From contig DMMW01000068.1 in NCBI GenBank assembly GCA_003452965.1, positions 11,447 through 18,116 on the forward strand: a DNA stretch of 6,670 nt. The letters are read 5' to 3'. Below the pieces are notes generated by a model. That model had not been told where the DNA came from and did not search any database. It saw nothing but the letters and a program-made list of their open reading frames with translations. Origin of the DNA: Elusimicrobiota bacterium. Lineage in GTDB: Bacteria; Elusimicrobiota; UBA8919. Shown here in pieces: positions 1-5,897 of this stretch. A program made the translations under genes and the position numbers. Each line of letters opens with the position of its first letter. Position 1 is the first letter of the stretch.

Positions 1-116
1 AGCAAGTTCGGCAACTACAAACATCTCAAAAAATATCATCCGATGTAGTTGCTCAGCTTGCTGAGCGTTTTTATAATATATACCATAATCAAGATTGGCA
101 ACTATTACAAACATAA
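1..116 (+). CDS. possible C-terminal end of an unrecognised gene
   Basis: The frame starting at base 3 is open from the window edge to a TAA at 114-116, giving 37 residues that include SSDVVAQLAERFYNIY and end DWQLLQT. The composition is protein-like, but I recognise no family. It does not resemble the end of EtfB, the usual partner encoded before etfA. The stretch coincides with inverted repeats, a terminator-like hairpin and a promoter-like box, all of which argue that it is intergenic. So this may be a repeat that happens to be open. Confidence 0.2.
   Translation, partial: QVRQLQTSQKISSDVVAQLAERFYNIYHNQDWQLLQT
49..77 (+). promoter_or_regulatory. possible sigma-70-type promoter for etfA
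   Basis: A perfect -10 box TATAAT (72-77) follows a weak -35 TTGCTC (49-54, 3 of 6 consensus) after exactly 17 bases. Transcription would start near 84 and leave a leader of about 60 bases with AAAGGA (135-140) before the etfA ATG. AT-rich DNA yields TATAAT by chance, and the -35 is poor. Confidence 0.35.
51..72 (+). terminator. possible intrinsic terminator before etfA
   Basis: GCTCAG (51-56) and CTGAGC (61-66) form a perfect 6-bp stem with a CTTG loop, followed by G and five T (68-72). It would end transcription from upstream and isolate etfA from the preceding gene. The T run is short, and if the frame open to 116 is truly coding then the hairpin lies inside a gene, so the call is moderate. 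Confidence 0.4.
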
Positions 117-144
117 AAGTATAATTCAAAGGTAAAAGGAAATT

Positions 145-1359
145 ATGTCAAAAATCTATGTAGTCTCTGATAAGTGTGTTGGCTGTGGACTCTGTTTAAA
201 ATCATGTCCTTTTTCTGCAATTACTCTAAATGTGAGACCTGATAAAAAGATTAAACTTGCGGTAATTGACGAGATGAAATGTAATTTCTGCGGGGCATGT
301 CTTGAATCCTGTAAGAAATATCAGGCAATAGTAATTGAAAAAGATGATATAGGTGCAAAAACAATAGATAAATCTCTTTATAAAAATGTTTGGGTTTATG
401 CCGAACAAAGACACGGAGAAATTTCACCGGTTGTATTTGAATTATTAGGAAAAGGCAAGGAACTTGCCGATAAACTATCGGTAAAATTATGTGCTATTTT
501 AATGGGACATAATATTGAAAATAAATCTACGGACCTAATTGATTATGGTGCGGATACTGTGTATGTCTATGATGATGAAATACTTAAAGAATTCCAGGAC
601 GATCCGTATTCAGAATTATTAGCACAACTAATAAGTGAAGAAAAACCCGAAATAATTTTAATGGGAGCAACTAATATAGGAAGAAGTTTTGCTTCCCGTG
701 TTGCAGCAAAAATTTGGACTGGTTTGACCGCCGATTGCACTGGATTGGATATCGATCCAGAAACAAGAAATTTAATGCAGACAAGACCCGCATTCGGCGG
801 AAACATTATGGCAACTATTTTGACAAAAAACCATAGACCGCAGATGGCAACCGTCAGGCACAAGGTCTTTAAAACAGCTGAGAAAAAACAAAACGCAAAA
901 GGTGAAATAATAAAGAAATCCTTTGATAAAACAAAAATAAAAAATAGAACAAGTTACCTACAATTCGTTGCCGACCTATCGCAGAAAGTCAACCTGGCGG
1001 AAGCTGATATAATAGTTACTGGCGGACGAGGTCTCGGAAAACCTGAAGGATTCCAGTTGATTGAAGAATTTGCAAAAGCGATAGGAGGTGCTGTCGGTGC
1101 TTCCCGAGCAACTGTTGATGCCGGTTGGATACCGTATTCACATCAGGTAGGTCAAACCGGTAGAACTGTCTCACCTAAATTATATATTGCTTGTGGCGTT
1201 TCAGGACAGATTCAGCACTTAGTTGGGATGCAATCATCCGACAGGATAATTGCCATAAACAAAGATCCAGAATGTCCGATGATGAAACTTGCAACTTATG
1301 CCATTGAAGGCGACTTGTACCAGGTAATTCCGGAAATTATTAAAGAATTAAAGAAATAG
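145..1359 (+). CDS. etfA: electron transfer flavoprotein alpha subunit with N-terminal 2[4Fe-4S] ferredoxin domain
   Basis: The alpha subunit of a cytoplasmic electron transfer flavoprotein binds FAD and passes electrons to or from a dehydrogenase or reductase partner. Residues 11-22 hold a C-x2-C-x2-C-x3-C-P cluster motif (Cys 11, 14, 17, 21). A second set is at Cys 46, 49, 52 and 56, followed by Lys instead of Pro. Together they should bind two [4Fe-4S] clusters. The EtfA alpha/beta domain begins near residue 82. The FAD domain shows GGRGLGKPEGF from 293, SRATVDAGW from 320 (Arg 321 is the conserved flavin-contacting position), QVGQTGRTV from 334, and the family signature LYIACGVSGQIQHLVG from 346. 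The 404-residue length fits ferredoxin-fused EtfA such as CarE of caffeyl-CoA reductase or LctC of lactate dehydrogenase, which confurcate or bifurcate electrons. The ATG at 145 has AAAGGA four bases upstream. No etfB or dehydrogenase is present in the window, so the partner and substrate are unknown. Confidence 0.96.
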   Translation: MSKIYVVSDKCVGCGLCLKSCPFSAITLNVRPDKKIKLAVIDEMKCNFCGACLESCKKYQAIVIEKDDIGAKTIDKSLYKNVWVYAEQRHGEISPVVFELLGKGKELADKLSVKLCAILMGHNIENKSTDLIDYGADTVYVYDDEILKEFQDDPYSELLAQLISEEKPEIILMGATNIGRSFASRVAAKIWTGLTADCTGLDIDPETRNLMQTRPAFGGNIMATILTKNHRPQMATVRHKVFKTAEKKQNAKGEIIKKSFDKTKIKNRTSYLQFVADLSQKVNLAEADIIVTGGRGLGKPEGFQLIEEFAKAIGGAVGASRATVDAGWIPYSHQVGQTGRTVSPKLYIACGVSGQIQHLVGMQSSDRIIAINKDPECPMMKLATYAIEGDLYQVIPEIIKELKK

Positions 1360-1934
1360 TGTCTAATGAATCCTTATCAAAAGAAAATGTTCTCATTCTT
1401 CAAAAAGCGAAAAGTGGTGATATAAACGCTTTTGAAAAACTAATTGCTTTATACCAAGAAAAAATATATAACCTCGCTCATTACTTAACCGGAAACGAAC
1501 CCGATGCAAGAGACCTCACACAAGACGCTTTACTAAAAATTTTCACTAATTTAAAAGATTTTAATGAGAACTCTTCATTCTTCACTTGGGCATGGAGAAT
1601 AGTTAATAACCTTTTTGTTGATAAATGCAGACTAACTTATACAAAAACTTCATTCCAGACGGTTTCAATAGATTCAATCCTACCGCTTAAAGATAATAAT
1701 AAACAACCTGAACAGGAAGCAGAAAACAACATCTTACAAAATCAAATAGAACAGGCATTATTAGAAATACCTATAGATTTCCGTATAACGGTGATATTAT
1801 CTGATATAGAAGGATTTTCATACGAAGATATTTCAGAAATAACCAAAGTTTCTTTAGGAACTGTTAAATCAAGAATAAACAGAGGAAGAAAATTTTTAAA
1901 AGAAATATTGGAAAAAAAGGGAACATTTATCTAA
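1359..1934 (+). CDS. ECF (extracytoplasmic function) RNA polymerase sigma factor
   Basis: This is a sigma-70-family factor of the ECF class that directs RNA polymerase to stress or envelope promoters. Region 2 spans about residues 20-92: AFEKLIALYQEKIYNLA, then DARDLTQDALLKIF, then the -10-binding segment FFTWAWRIVNNLFVDKCR. A linker with a charged Asn/Gln/Glu stretch (111-126) leads to region 4 (about 126-180), whose helix-turn-helix SYEDISEITKVSLGTVKSRI starts at 154 and should contact the -35 box. At 191 residues it is normal ECF length. The start is GTG 1359, whose G is the last base of the etfA TAG stop. No good ribosome-binding site precedes it and no in-frame ATG lies nearby, so translation is probably coupled to etfA. 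The next gene encodes a zinc-finger anti-sigma factor, the usual partner. An ECF-type promoter overlaps the last codons of this gene. I cannot assign an ECF subgroup. Confidence 0.93.
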   Translation: MSNESLSKENVLILQKAKSGDINAFEKLIALYQEKIYNLAHYLTGNEPDARDLTQDALLKIFTNLKDFNENSSFFTWAWRIVNNLFVDKCRLTYTKTSFQTVSIDSILPLKDNNKQPEQEAENNILQNQIEQALLEIPIDFRITVILSDIEGFSYEDISEITKVSLGTVKSRINRGRKFLKEILEKKGTFI

Positions 1935-1948
1935 AAATAACGTCTAAC
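1919..1948 (+). promoter_or_regulatory. ECF-sigma-type promoter (P1) facing the anti-sigma and LamG genes
   Basis: GGGAAC (1919-1924) and CGTCTAAC (1941-1948) are separated by 16 bases. This is the classic ECF layout: a GGAAC-type -35 and a CGTC/TCTAA-type -10. The -35 lies in the final codons of the sigma gene and the -10 lies in the 33-base gap. Transcription would start near 1951-1955, almost on top of the GAGAGGA ribosome-binding site (1954-1960) for the ATG at 1968. The same boxes with the same spacing recur at 5898-5927. This gives strong internal support that both are read by one sigma factor, most simply the adjacent one. Confidence 0.72.
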
Positions 1949-1967
1949 TTAACGAGAGGAAACTAAA

Positions 1968-2654
1968 ATGAACATAATTAAACAACTAAAATGCAAAAAA
2001 TTTAAAAATCTATTGAACATCTATATAGATGGATATCTACAAACAGATGAAAAAAATAAATTAGAATTGCATTTATCTAATTGCACCGATTGTTTGTTGG
2101 AAATGTCTAAATTAAAAAGAACAAAAGAGTTGTTGAACACTTCGAAGAAAAAAGTAGTCCCTATCGGATTTGAACATGAACTCCATTTAAAATTAGCACA
2201 AACTGGTTTTGATGCACAGCAAAAAGAATATAGATTTAAACCAATCTTTCCAAATTTACAATTAAAATACATCTTAACAGGCATATTAATATTATTATTT
2301 ATTCCAAGTTTTGTATTGTTCCAATATAAAAAAAATAAGAATCAGTCTTTTGAACAATATGCATCCACAACAATCAATTTGAATCAGGTAAGTATTTTTA
2401 AATTCAAAATAAATAATACGGCTAACACACTTAATTCTTCTTTAAAAATTGCATTACCTAAAGGAATAAAATTTGTAAGAAACGGAAAAATAGTTGACCA
2501 AAATAAAATTAACTATAATATTGACTTAGATGAAGGTGAAAACGTTATAGCCGTTTATATAATTGGAATAAAACCCGGCAAATGGTCAATAAATACAGAA
2601 GTAAAAAACGATAATATAAAGAAAAAAATTAAAATACCGATATCAGTATTATAA
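1968..2654 (+). CDS. membrane-bound zinc-finger (zf-HC2/ZAS) anti-sigma factor
   Basis: It should bind and hold the ECF sigma factor encoded just upstream until a signal releases it. The cytoplasmic N-terminus carries the ZAS zinc motif H35-x3-C39-x2-C42 with a further Cys at 9, in the usual context of a short helix (FKNLLNIYIDGYLQ) and EKNKLELHLSNC. One transmembrane segment spans about 101-120 (from YILTGILILLF), followed by the basic stretch KKNKN. Residues from about 130 to 228 would then lie outside the inner membrane. They look like a single all-beta, Ig-like domain with IALPKGIKFVRNGK and ENVIAVYIIGIKPGKW, of no family I can name. The ATG at 1968 has GAGAGGA seven bases upstream. P1 lies between this gene and the sigma gene, so inhibitor synthesis would rise when the sigma is free: negative feedback. 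The sensed signal is unknown. Confidence 0.87.
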   Translation: MNIIKQLKCKKFKNLLNIYIDGYLQTDEKNKLELHLSNCTDCLLEMSKLKRTKELLNTSKKKVVPIGFEHELHLKLAQTGFDAQQKEYRFKPIFPNLQLKYILTGILILLFIPSFVLFQYKKNKNQSFEQYASTTINLNQVSIFKFKINNTANTLNSSLKIALPKGIKFVRNGKIVDQNKINYNIDLDEGENVIAVYIIGIKPGKWSINTEVKNDNIKKKIKIPISVL

Positions 2655-2661
2655 GAGCAGA

Positions 2662-2717
2662 ATACAGTATACAGGATACAGTATACAGTATACAGTAAAC
2701 AGTAAACAGAATACAGT
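2662..2717 (+). repeat. heptamer tandem array, 8 units of ATACAGT
   Basis: Eight consecutive 7-base units lie in perfect phase, with CAG recurring exactly every 7 bases from 2665 to 2716: ATACAGT, ATACAGG, ATACAGT three times, AAACAGT, AAACAGA, ATACAGT. The array fills most of the gap between the anti-sigma and LamG genes. A period of 7 in non-coding DNA could change length by slippage and so alter leader length. It has no dyad partner nearby, unlike the other repeat elements in the window. Confidence 0.85.
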
Positions 2718-2740
2718 AATAAAATATTGATATTTTATTA
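2717..2740 (+). promoter_or_regulatory. 24-base palindrome abutting the LamG ribosome-binding site
   Basis: Arms TAATAAAATAT (2717-2727) and ATATTTTATTA (2730-2740) are perfect reverse complements around a central TG. The last arm base is the first base of AGGAGA (2740-2745), the ribosome-binding site for the ATG at 2754. It could be a dimeric regulator's operator or an RNA hairpin that affects ribosome access. No T run follows, so it does not look like a terminator. The function is inferred only from symmetry and position. Confidence 0.5.
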
Positions 2741-2753
2741 GGAGAAATTTGAA

Positions 2754-4700
2754 ATGCGAAAAAAAATTATCTTGTTATTACTATCTTACTTTTGCTTAAA
2801 TAGCATCTGCTATGCGGCATTGGTCAGTTATTGGAAATTCGACGAAGGCAGTGGAACAACCACAACAGATGCGTCCGGTAATAACAATACCGGAACTCTT
2901 GTTAACAGTCCTATATGGGTGAATGGGCAGGTAGGAAAAGGTCTGGAATTTGACGGCATAGACGATTATGTAGATTGCGGCAGCAACTCAATTTTAAACA
3001 TAACAAGCAGTATAACAATATGTGCATGGGTTTATGTAAAAGCAGATACTGCTTATTATAGTATTGCCGGTAAACACGAGGGACTTGCTCCAAGTTATGG
3101 TTGGGCATTAAGAAGAGGTGACACTAATGATAATGTGGAATGGAGAATATCCACAGACGGTTCTAACTGGATAGGTGGAGAAACTGCTTTCGGTAGTTGT
3201 CAAATAAATACCTGGTATCATTTAGCTGCAACCAGCGACGGACATATGATGAGAGTATATATAAACGGCGTAGAACATATAGGCGGCAATTTCCCTTACA
3301 CTTTTTCAATATGTGCCAGTTCAATAAATGTCAGCACTAATAACTTAATGATAGGCAATGCCGGCGGATTGTCTATGCGCGGCATTATAGACGAAGTAAA
3401 AATATATAATCACGTATTAAGCGCTGGAGAAATATTGACAGAATACTATTCCGGACAGGCAAAAACACCTGCGTTGGTAGGTTATTGGAAATTCGACGAA
3501 GGGAATGGAAAAACAGTTGTAGACTCATCAGGGAATAACAATACCGGAATACTATATAACGGTCCCGAATGGACAACAGGACAAGTGGGGAATGCTTTGC
3601 AATTTGACGGTTTAGATGATAATGTGTCAATCCCTAATTCAAAAAGTTTAAATACACCCGATGCTGTAACAATATCAGCCTGGGTATATCCTACAAGAAT
3701 TCCTATATATATGGATGATATGGTAAGTAACGATGATAGATATGGAATACGCTGGTGGGGAAGTGAATTAAAACCTATTTTCATATTTAAAATAAATGAC
3801 GGTAGTTCTAATTGGAGATGGGTTGTTTCACCGGATGCGGTCTCGTTAAACACATGGGTGCATATAGTTGCAACATATGACAAAAACGCTGGTACAAACA
3901 ATATGCGTTTGTATGTAGACGGTATACAGAAAGTATCAGACACTTTCACTGATACCATAGAATGCTCCACTGCTCCGTTTACAGTAGGACGTTACTCGAG
4001 TAGATACTTCCAAGGTAAAATAGACGAAATAAAAATATACAATACCGCATTAAGTGCATCTGAGGTATTAGCGGAATACAATTCCGGATTACCTGATGCA
4101 ACAGCACCTACCATAACAATAACAAATCCTGCAGATGGCACAACAGTAAGCGAAATAGTAAGTTTTTCCGTAAATGCGACAGATAACAGAAGTATAAAAC
4201 AAGTCGATTTCTACGTAGATAGTATCCTTCAAAATACCGACACAACATCTCCTTATGCGTGGAATTGGAACACTTCTAATTATTCTAATGGTATACATAC
4301 TATTAAAGCTGTTGCTATTGATACATCCAATCTTGATGCAACCGCTCAAATTTCAGTTACCGTTTCAAATAGCGCGGTTTCTGACAAAATCAGCATTGAA
4401 ATAAAACCAACTGATACTGTTATCAATCCAATGACCGGGCAATCCTCTAAAATCAATTTTAGCATACCAAAAAGTAATACAAATACTTCAGGGGATACCG
4501 TACATGTTGTAATAGCTATATATAATACAAGAGACGAACTCGTAAAAACTCTGATAGACCAGGATATGCCGGAAGGACAATATCAAGCCATCTGGAATGG
4601 AAGAAGTTTTGAAGAGGATGTTGTTGCCAGTGGCGTTTACTTAATAAGATTACGTGCAGGCAAATATACAGCAACAAAGAAAATCGCAGTAATTAAATAA
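2754..4700 (+). CDS. secreted protein with two LamG-type domains, an Ig-like domain and a FlgD/T9SS-like C-terminal domain
   Basis: A 648-residue exported protein, probably surface-bound and carbohydrate- or protein-binding; no catalytic domain is visible. The signal peptide is residues 1-21 (MRKK, then a hydrophobic run ending SICYA), with cleavage expected after Ala 21 or 22. Two concanavalin-like LamG domains follow, at about 23-232 and 241-443. They are offset by 218 residues and open with near-identical YWKFDEG, SGNNNTG, W-x2-GQVG and FDG-x-DD motifs, and close with IDE-x-KIYN and EYYSG or EYNSG. A bacterial Ig-like domain of the Big_7 type is at about 452-538 (ITNPADGTTVS, VDFYVDS, GIHTIKAVA). 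Residues about 546-648 form a FlgD-like Ig fold ending ASGVYLIRLRAGKYTATKK, resembling type IX secretion C-terminal signals. AGGAGA (2740-2745) lies eight bases before the ATG. No ECF promoter lies directly upstream, so it is probably transcribed from P1 with the anti-sigma gene. Confidence 0.9.
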   Translation: MRKKIILLLLSYFCLNSICYAALVSYWKFDEGSGTTTTDASGNNNTGTLVNSPIWVNGQVGKGLEFDGIDDYVDCGSNSILNITSSITICAWVYVKADTAYYSIAGKHEGLAPSYGWALRRGDTNDNVEWRISTDGSNWIGGETAFGSCQINTWYHLAATSDGHMMRVYINGVEHIGGNFPYTFSICASSINVSTNNLMIGNAGGLSMRGIIDEVKIYNHVLSAGEILTEYYSGQAKTPALVGYWKFDEGNGKTVVDSSGNNNTGILYNGPEWTTGQVGNALQFDGLDDNVSIPNSKSLNTPDAVTISAWVYPTRIPIYMDDMVSNDDRYGIRWWGSELKPIFIFKINDGSSNWRWVVSPDAVSLNTWVHIVATYDKNAGTNNMRLYVDGIQKVSDTFTDTIECSTAPFTVGRYSSRYFQGKIDEIKIYNTALSASEVLAEYNSGLPDATAPTITITNPADGTTVSEIVSFSVNATDNRSIKQVDFYVDSILQNTDTTSPYAWNWNTSNYSNGIHTIKAVAIDTSNLDATAQISVTVSNSAVSDKISIEIKPTDTVINPMTGQSSKINFSIPKSNTNTSGDTVHVVIAIYNTRDELVKTLIDQDMPEGQYQAIWNGRSFEEDVVASGVYLIRLRAGKYTATKKIAVIK

Positions 4701-4708
4701 CGACAGCG

Positions 4709-4774
4709 GATAGGGGAAAGAGGTTAGCATAAATAAACCTATTACTAATCCCTATACGCTATACGCTAACCTCT
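4709..4774 (+). repeat. inverted heptamer-array element, possible 3' hairpin of the LamG transcript
   Basis: The left arm reads in 7-base steps GATAGGG, GAAAGAG, GTTAGCA (4709-4729). The right arm reads CTAATCC, CTATACG, CTATACG, CTAACCT (4745-4772), i.e. the opposite orientation. The outer part, AGAGGTTAGC (4719-4728) and GCTAACCTCT (4765-4774), is a perfect 10-bp stem. It starts eight bases after the LamG stop codon. AAAAAA rather than T follows on the plus strand, so it may protect the 3' end or act as a repeat rather than as a standard intrinsic terminator. Confidence 0.6.
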
Positions 4775-4780
4775 AAAAAA

Positions 4781-4809
4781 TTAATAGTTGTCAGTATACC
4801 GTTTATAAT
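4781..4809 (+). promoter_or_regulatory. possible sigma-70-type promoter for the PorV-like gene
   Basis: TTAATA (4781-4786, 4 of 6 consensus) and a perfect TATAAT (4804-4809) are 17 bases apart. A start near 4816 would leave GGTGGTGGA (4826-4834) as ribosome-binding site and would exclude the out-of-frame ATG at 4808. The sequence is AT-rich, so a chance match is possible. Confidence 0.4.
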
Positions 4810-4839
4810 GACGGTTTTGTTTGTTGGTGGTGGAATATT

Positions 4840-5757
4840 ATTTTTAAAATATTTTTTTTATCTTTATTTATTATATTTAATTTTTACAATCATATATTCT
4901 GTGCAAGTACAAGTGGTGCATCTCTTCTAAAGCAATATGTGGGAGGACGCCCATCATCTATGGCAGAAGCTTACACATCCGTATCGGATGATTTATACGG
5001 TCTTTATTATAATCCGGCTGGTATGACAAATATAAAACGTGAATTTACTTGCATGTATTACCAACAATCTGATGCAAACATCAGTTATGGATTAATCGGA
5101 TACGGTCAAAACATAAAAAATATCGGAGTTCTTGCAAGTAGCTTATTATTTTATGATGCCGGCAAAATAGAATGGCAGGATTCTATCGGAAATATATCAA
5201 ATTTCAATCTTCAACGTGATTATCTTTTTACATTAGGTTTTTGCAGAGAAACTTTTAAAAATGTTTATTTAGGTATAAATACTAAATATTACTATTCCAC
5301 TATGATAGAAAAATATTCTGCTACTGCATATGCAATTGATACAGGTATACTCTATAAAACTCCAATAAAAAGATTGTCCGTAGGCACAGTGTTACAAAAT
5401 ACAGGTACCCCAATAAAATACATATCCTATTCCGATCCAATGCCGACAACCATCCGTTTCGGTATAGCATATAAGTTAAAATTACCCAAGAACTCCGATT
5501 TAACAGTAGCATTTGATATATTAAAACCTAATGATAACATTATTAAGAAAAATGCAGGCATAGAATATTTTTTGAACAATACGATTGCTTTAAGAGGTGG
5601 TTATAAATTTGGTTATGATTTGGAAAATTACAGTATGGGCTTCGGTTTAAAATTGACTTTTTTTGAAATTGACTATAGCGTAATTACAAAAAGAAACTTC
5701 GATTCAGTACATATCCTATCTTTCACCCTGCAAGATTTAAACTTTAAAAACAAATAA
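4840..5757 (+). CDS. PorV/PorQ-family outer-membrane beta-barrel protein, start unresolved
   Basis: This resembles PorV/PorQ proteins of the FadL/OmpP1 barrel type, which sit in the outer membrane and in type IX secretion help deliver and attach cargo. The conserved opening is present: TSGASLLKQYVGGRPSSMAEAY, with VSDDLYGLYYNPAGMT around Asn 58-Gly 61. The rest is alternating beta-strand sequence (YGLIGYGQNI, LGINTKYYYS, MGFGLKLTFFEIDYSV), ending HILSFTLQDLNF. The first ordinary start is GTG 4939, but it would cut inside the conserved opening and remove the export signal. The frame is open back to 4777 and encodes Lys, a hydrophobic run (FFLSLFIIF) and NHIFCA, an ideal signal peptide, but with no ATG, GTG, TTG or CTG. 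I place the start at ATT 4840, five bases after GGTGGTGGA, giving 305 residues. One missing T in the T8 run at 4852-4859 would alternatively join it to ATG 4808. Its neighbour, a LamG protein with a sorting-like C-terminus, is a plausible client. Confidence 0.8.
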   Translation: MFKIFFLSLFIIFNFYNHIFCASTSGASLLKQYVGGRPSSMAEAYTSVSDDLYGLYYNPAGMTNIKREFTCMYYQQSDANISYGLIGYGQNIKNIGVLASSLLFYDAGKIEWQDSIGNISNFNLQRDYLFTLGFCRETFKNVYLGINTKYYYSTMIEKYSATAYAIDTGILYKTPIKRLSVGTVLQNTGTPIKYISYSDPMPTTIRFGIAYKLKLPKNSDLTVAFDILKPNDNIIKKNAGIEYFLNNTIALRGGYKFGYDLENYSMGFGLKLTFFEIDYSVITKRNFDSVHILSFTLQDLNFKNK

Positions 5758-5858
5758 ATCTTCTATAGTATAGCTATTTTTCATACCTGCATCATTTTTT
5801 TATAGCTTTACCTACTAGTTATAATCTGTGTAATCTCTTTTCCTAATCTATATAATCA
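5758..5858 (+). other. non-coding spacer with TAATCT quasi-repeats
   Basis: No gene is visible between the PorV-like stop and the terminator. TAATCT occurs at 5822, 5831 and 5844, and TAATCA at 5853, spaced 9, 13 and 9 bases. This recalls the degenerate GATTACACAGATTA-type intergenic repeats of many environmental bacteria, read here on the opposite strand. No further function is apparent. Confidence 0.4.
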
Positions 5859-5896
5859 TTGATTGTTAAATTATTTAACAATCAAATATTTTTTTT
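5859..5896 (+). terminator. intrinsic terminator after the PorV-like gene
   Basis: TTGATTGTTAAA (5859-5870) and TTTAACAATCAA (5874-5885) form a perfect 12-bp stem with a TTA loop. Three bases later comes an unbroken run of eight T (5889-5896). The stem is low in G+C but long, and the T tract is strong. It lies about 100 bases after the PorV-like stop and ends one base before the GGGAAC box of promoter P2, so it insulates P2 from read-through. Confidence 0.75.
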
Positions 5897-5897
5897 C

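Larger units (their letters stand above)
1..115. repeat. cluster of short dispersed inverted repeats
   Basis: Bases 1-19 (AGCAAGTTCGGCAACTACA) and 44-62 (TGTAGTTGCTCAGCTTGCT) are imperfect reverse complements: AGCAAG and GCAACTACA pair exactly around four mismatched bases. A third relative lies at 97-114, where GGCAACTA and ACAAACAT flank two extra bases compared with 10-24. The same core on the plus strand, TAGTTGCCGACCTTGCT, is at the right edge of the window (6649-6665), one mismatch from the reverse complement of bases 1-17. This is typical of REP-like intergenic repeats. Confidence 0.5.

Noticed and set aside
1332..1367. ECF-type promoter before the sigma gene (GGAAATT ... TGTCTAAT)
   Set aside because: The gap is about 22 bases instead of 16 and the -35 lacks GGGAAC, so it does not match the P1/P2 pattern.
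2021..2284. 87-codon minus-strand frame opposite the anti-sigma gene
   Set aside because: It is a shadow of the zinc-finger gene, with no supporting start signal or recognisable product.
3482..3970. 162-codon open frame on the minus strand inside the LamG gene
   Set aside because: It lies wholly within the second LamG domain, whose plus-strand product is clearly conserved in type; no ribosome-binding site or family resemblance supports the minus-strand reading.
4798..4820. Terminator-like hairpin ACCGT/ACGGT followed by TTTTGTTTG
   Set aside because: The stem is only 5 bp with an 8-base loop and the T tract is interrupted. It overlaps a promoter-like TATAAT, which fits better with the start of the PorV-like gene just downstream.
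4808..4930. Separate small hydrophobic protein starting at ATG 4808
   Set aside because: The frame is open to a TAA at 4928-4930 and is hydrophobic, but it has no ribosome-binding site and only mirrors the T-rich signal-peptide region of the PorV-like gene in another frame. It is kept only as the alternative start through a one-base shift.
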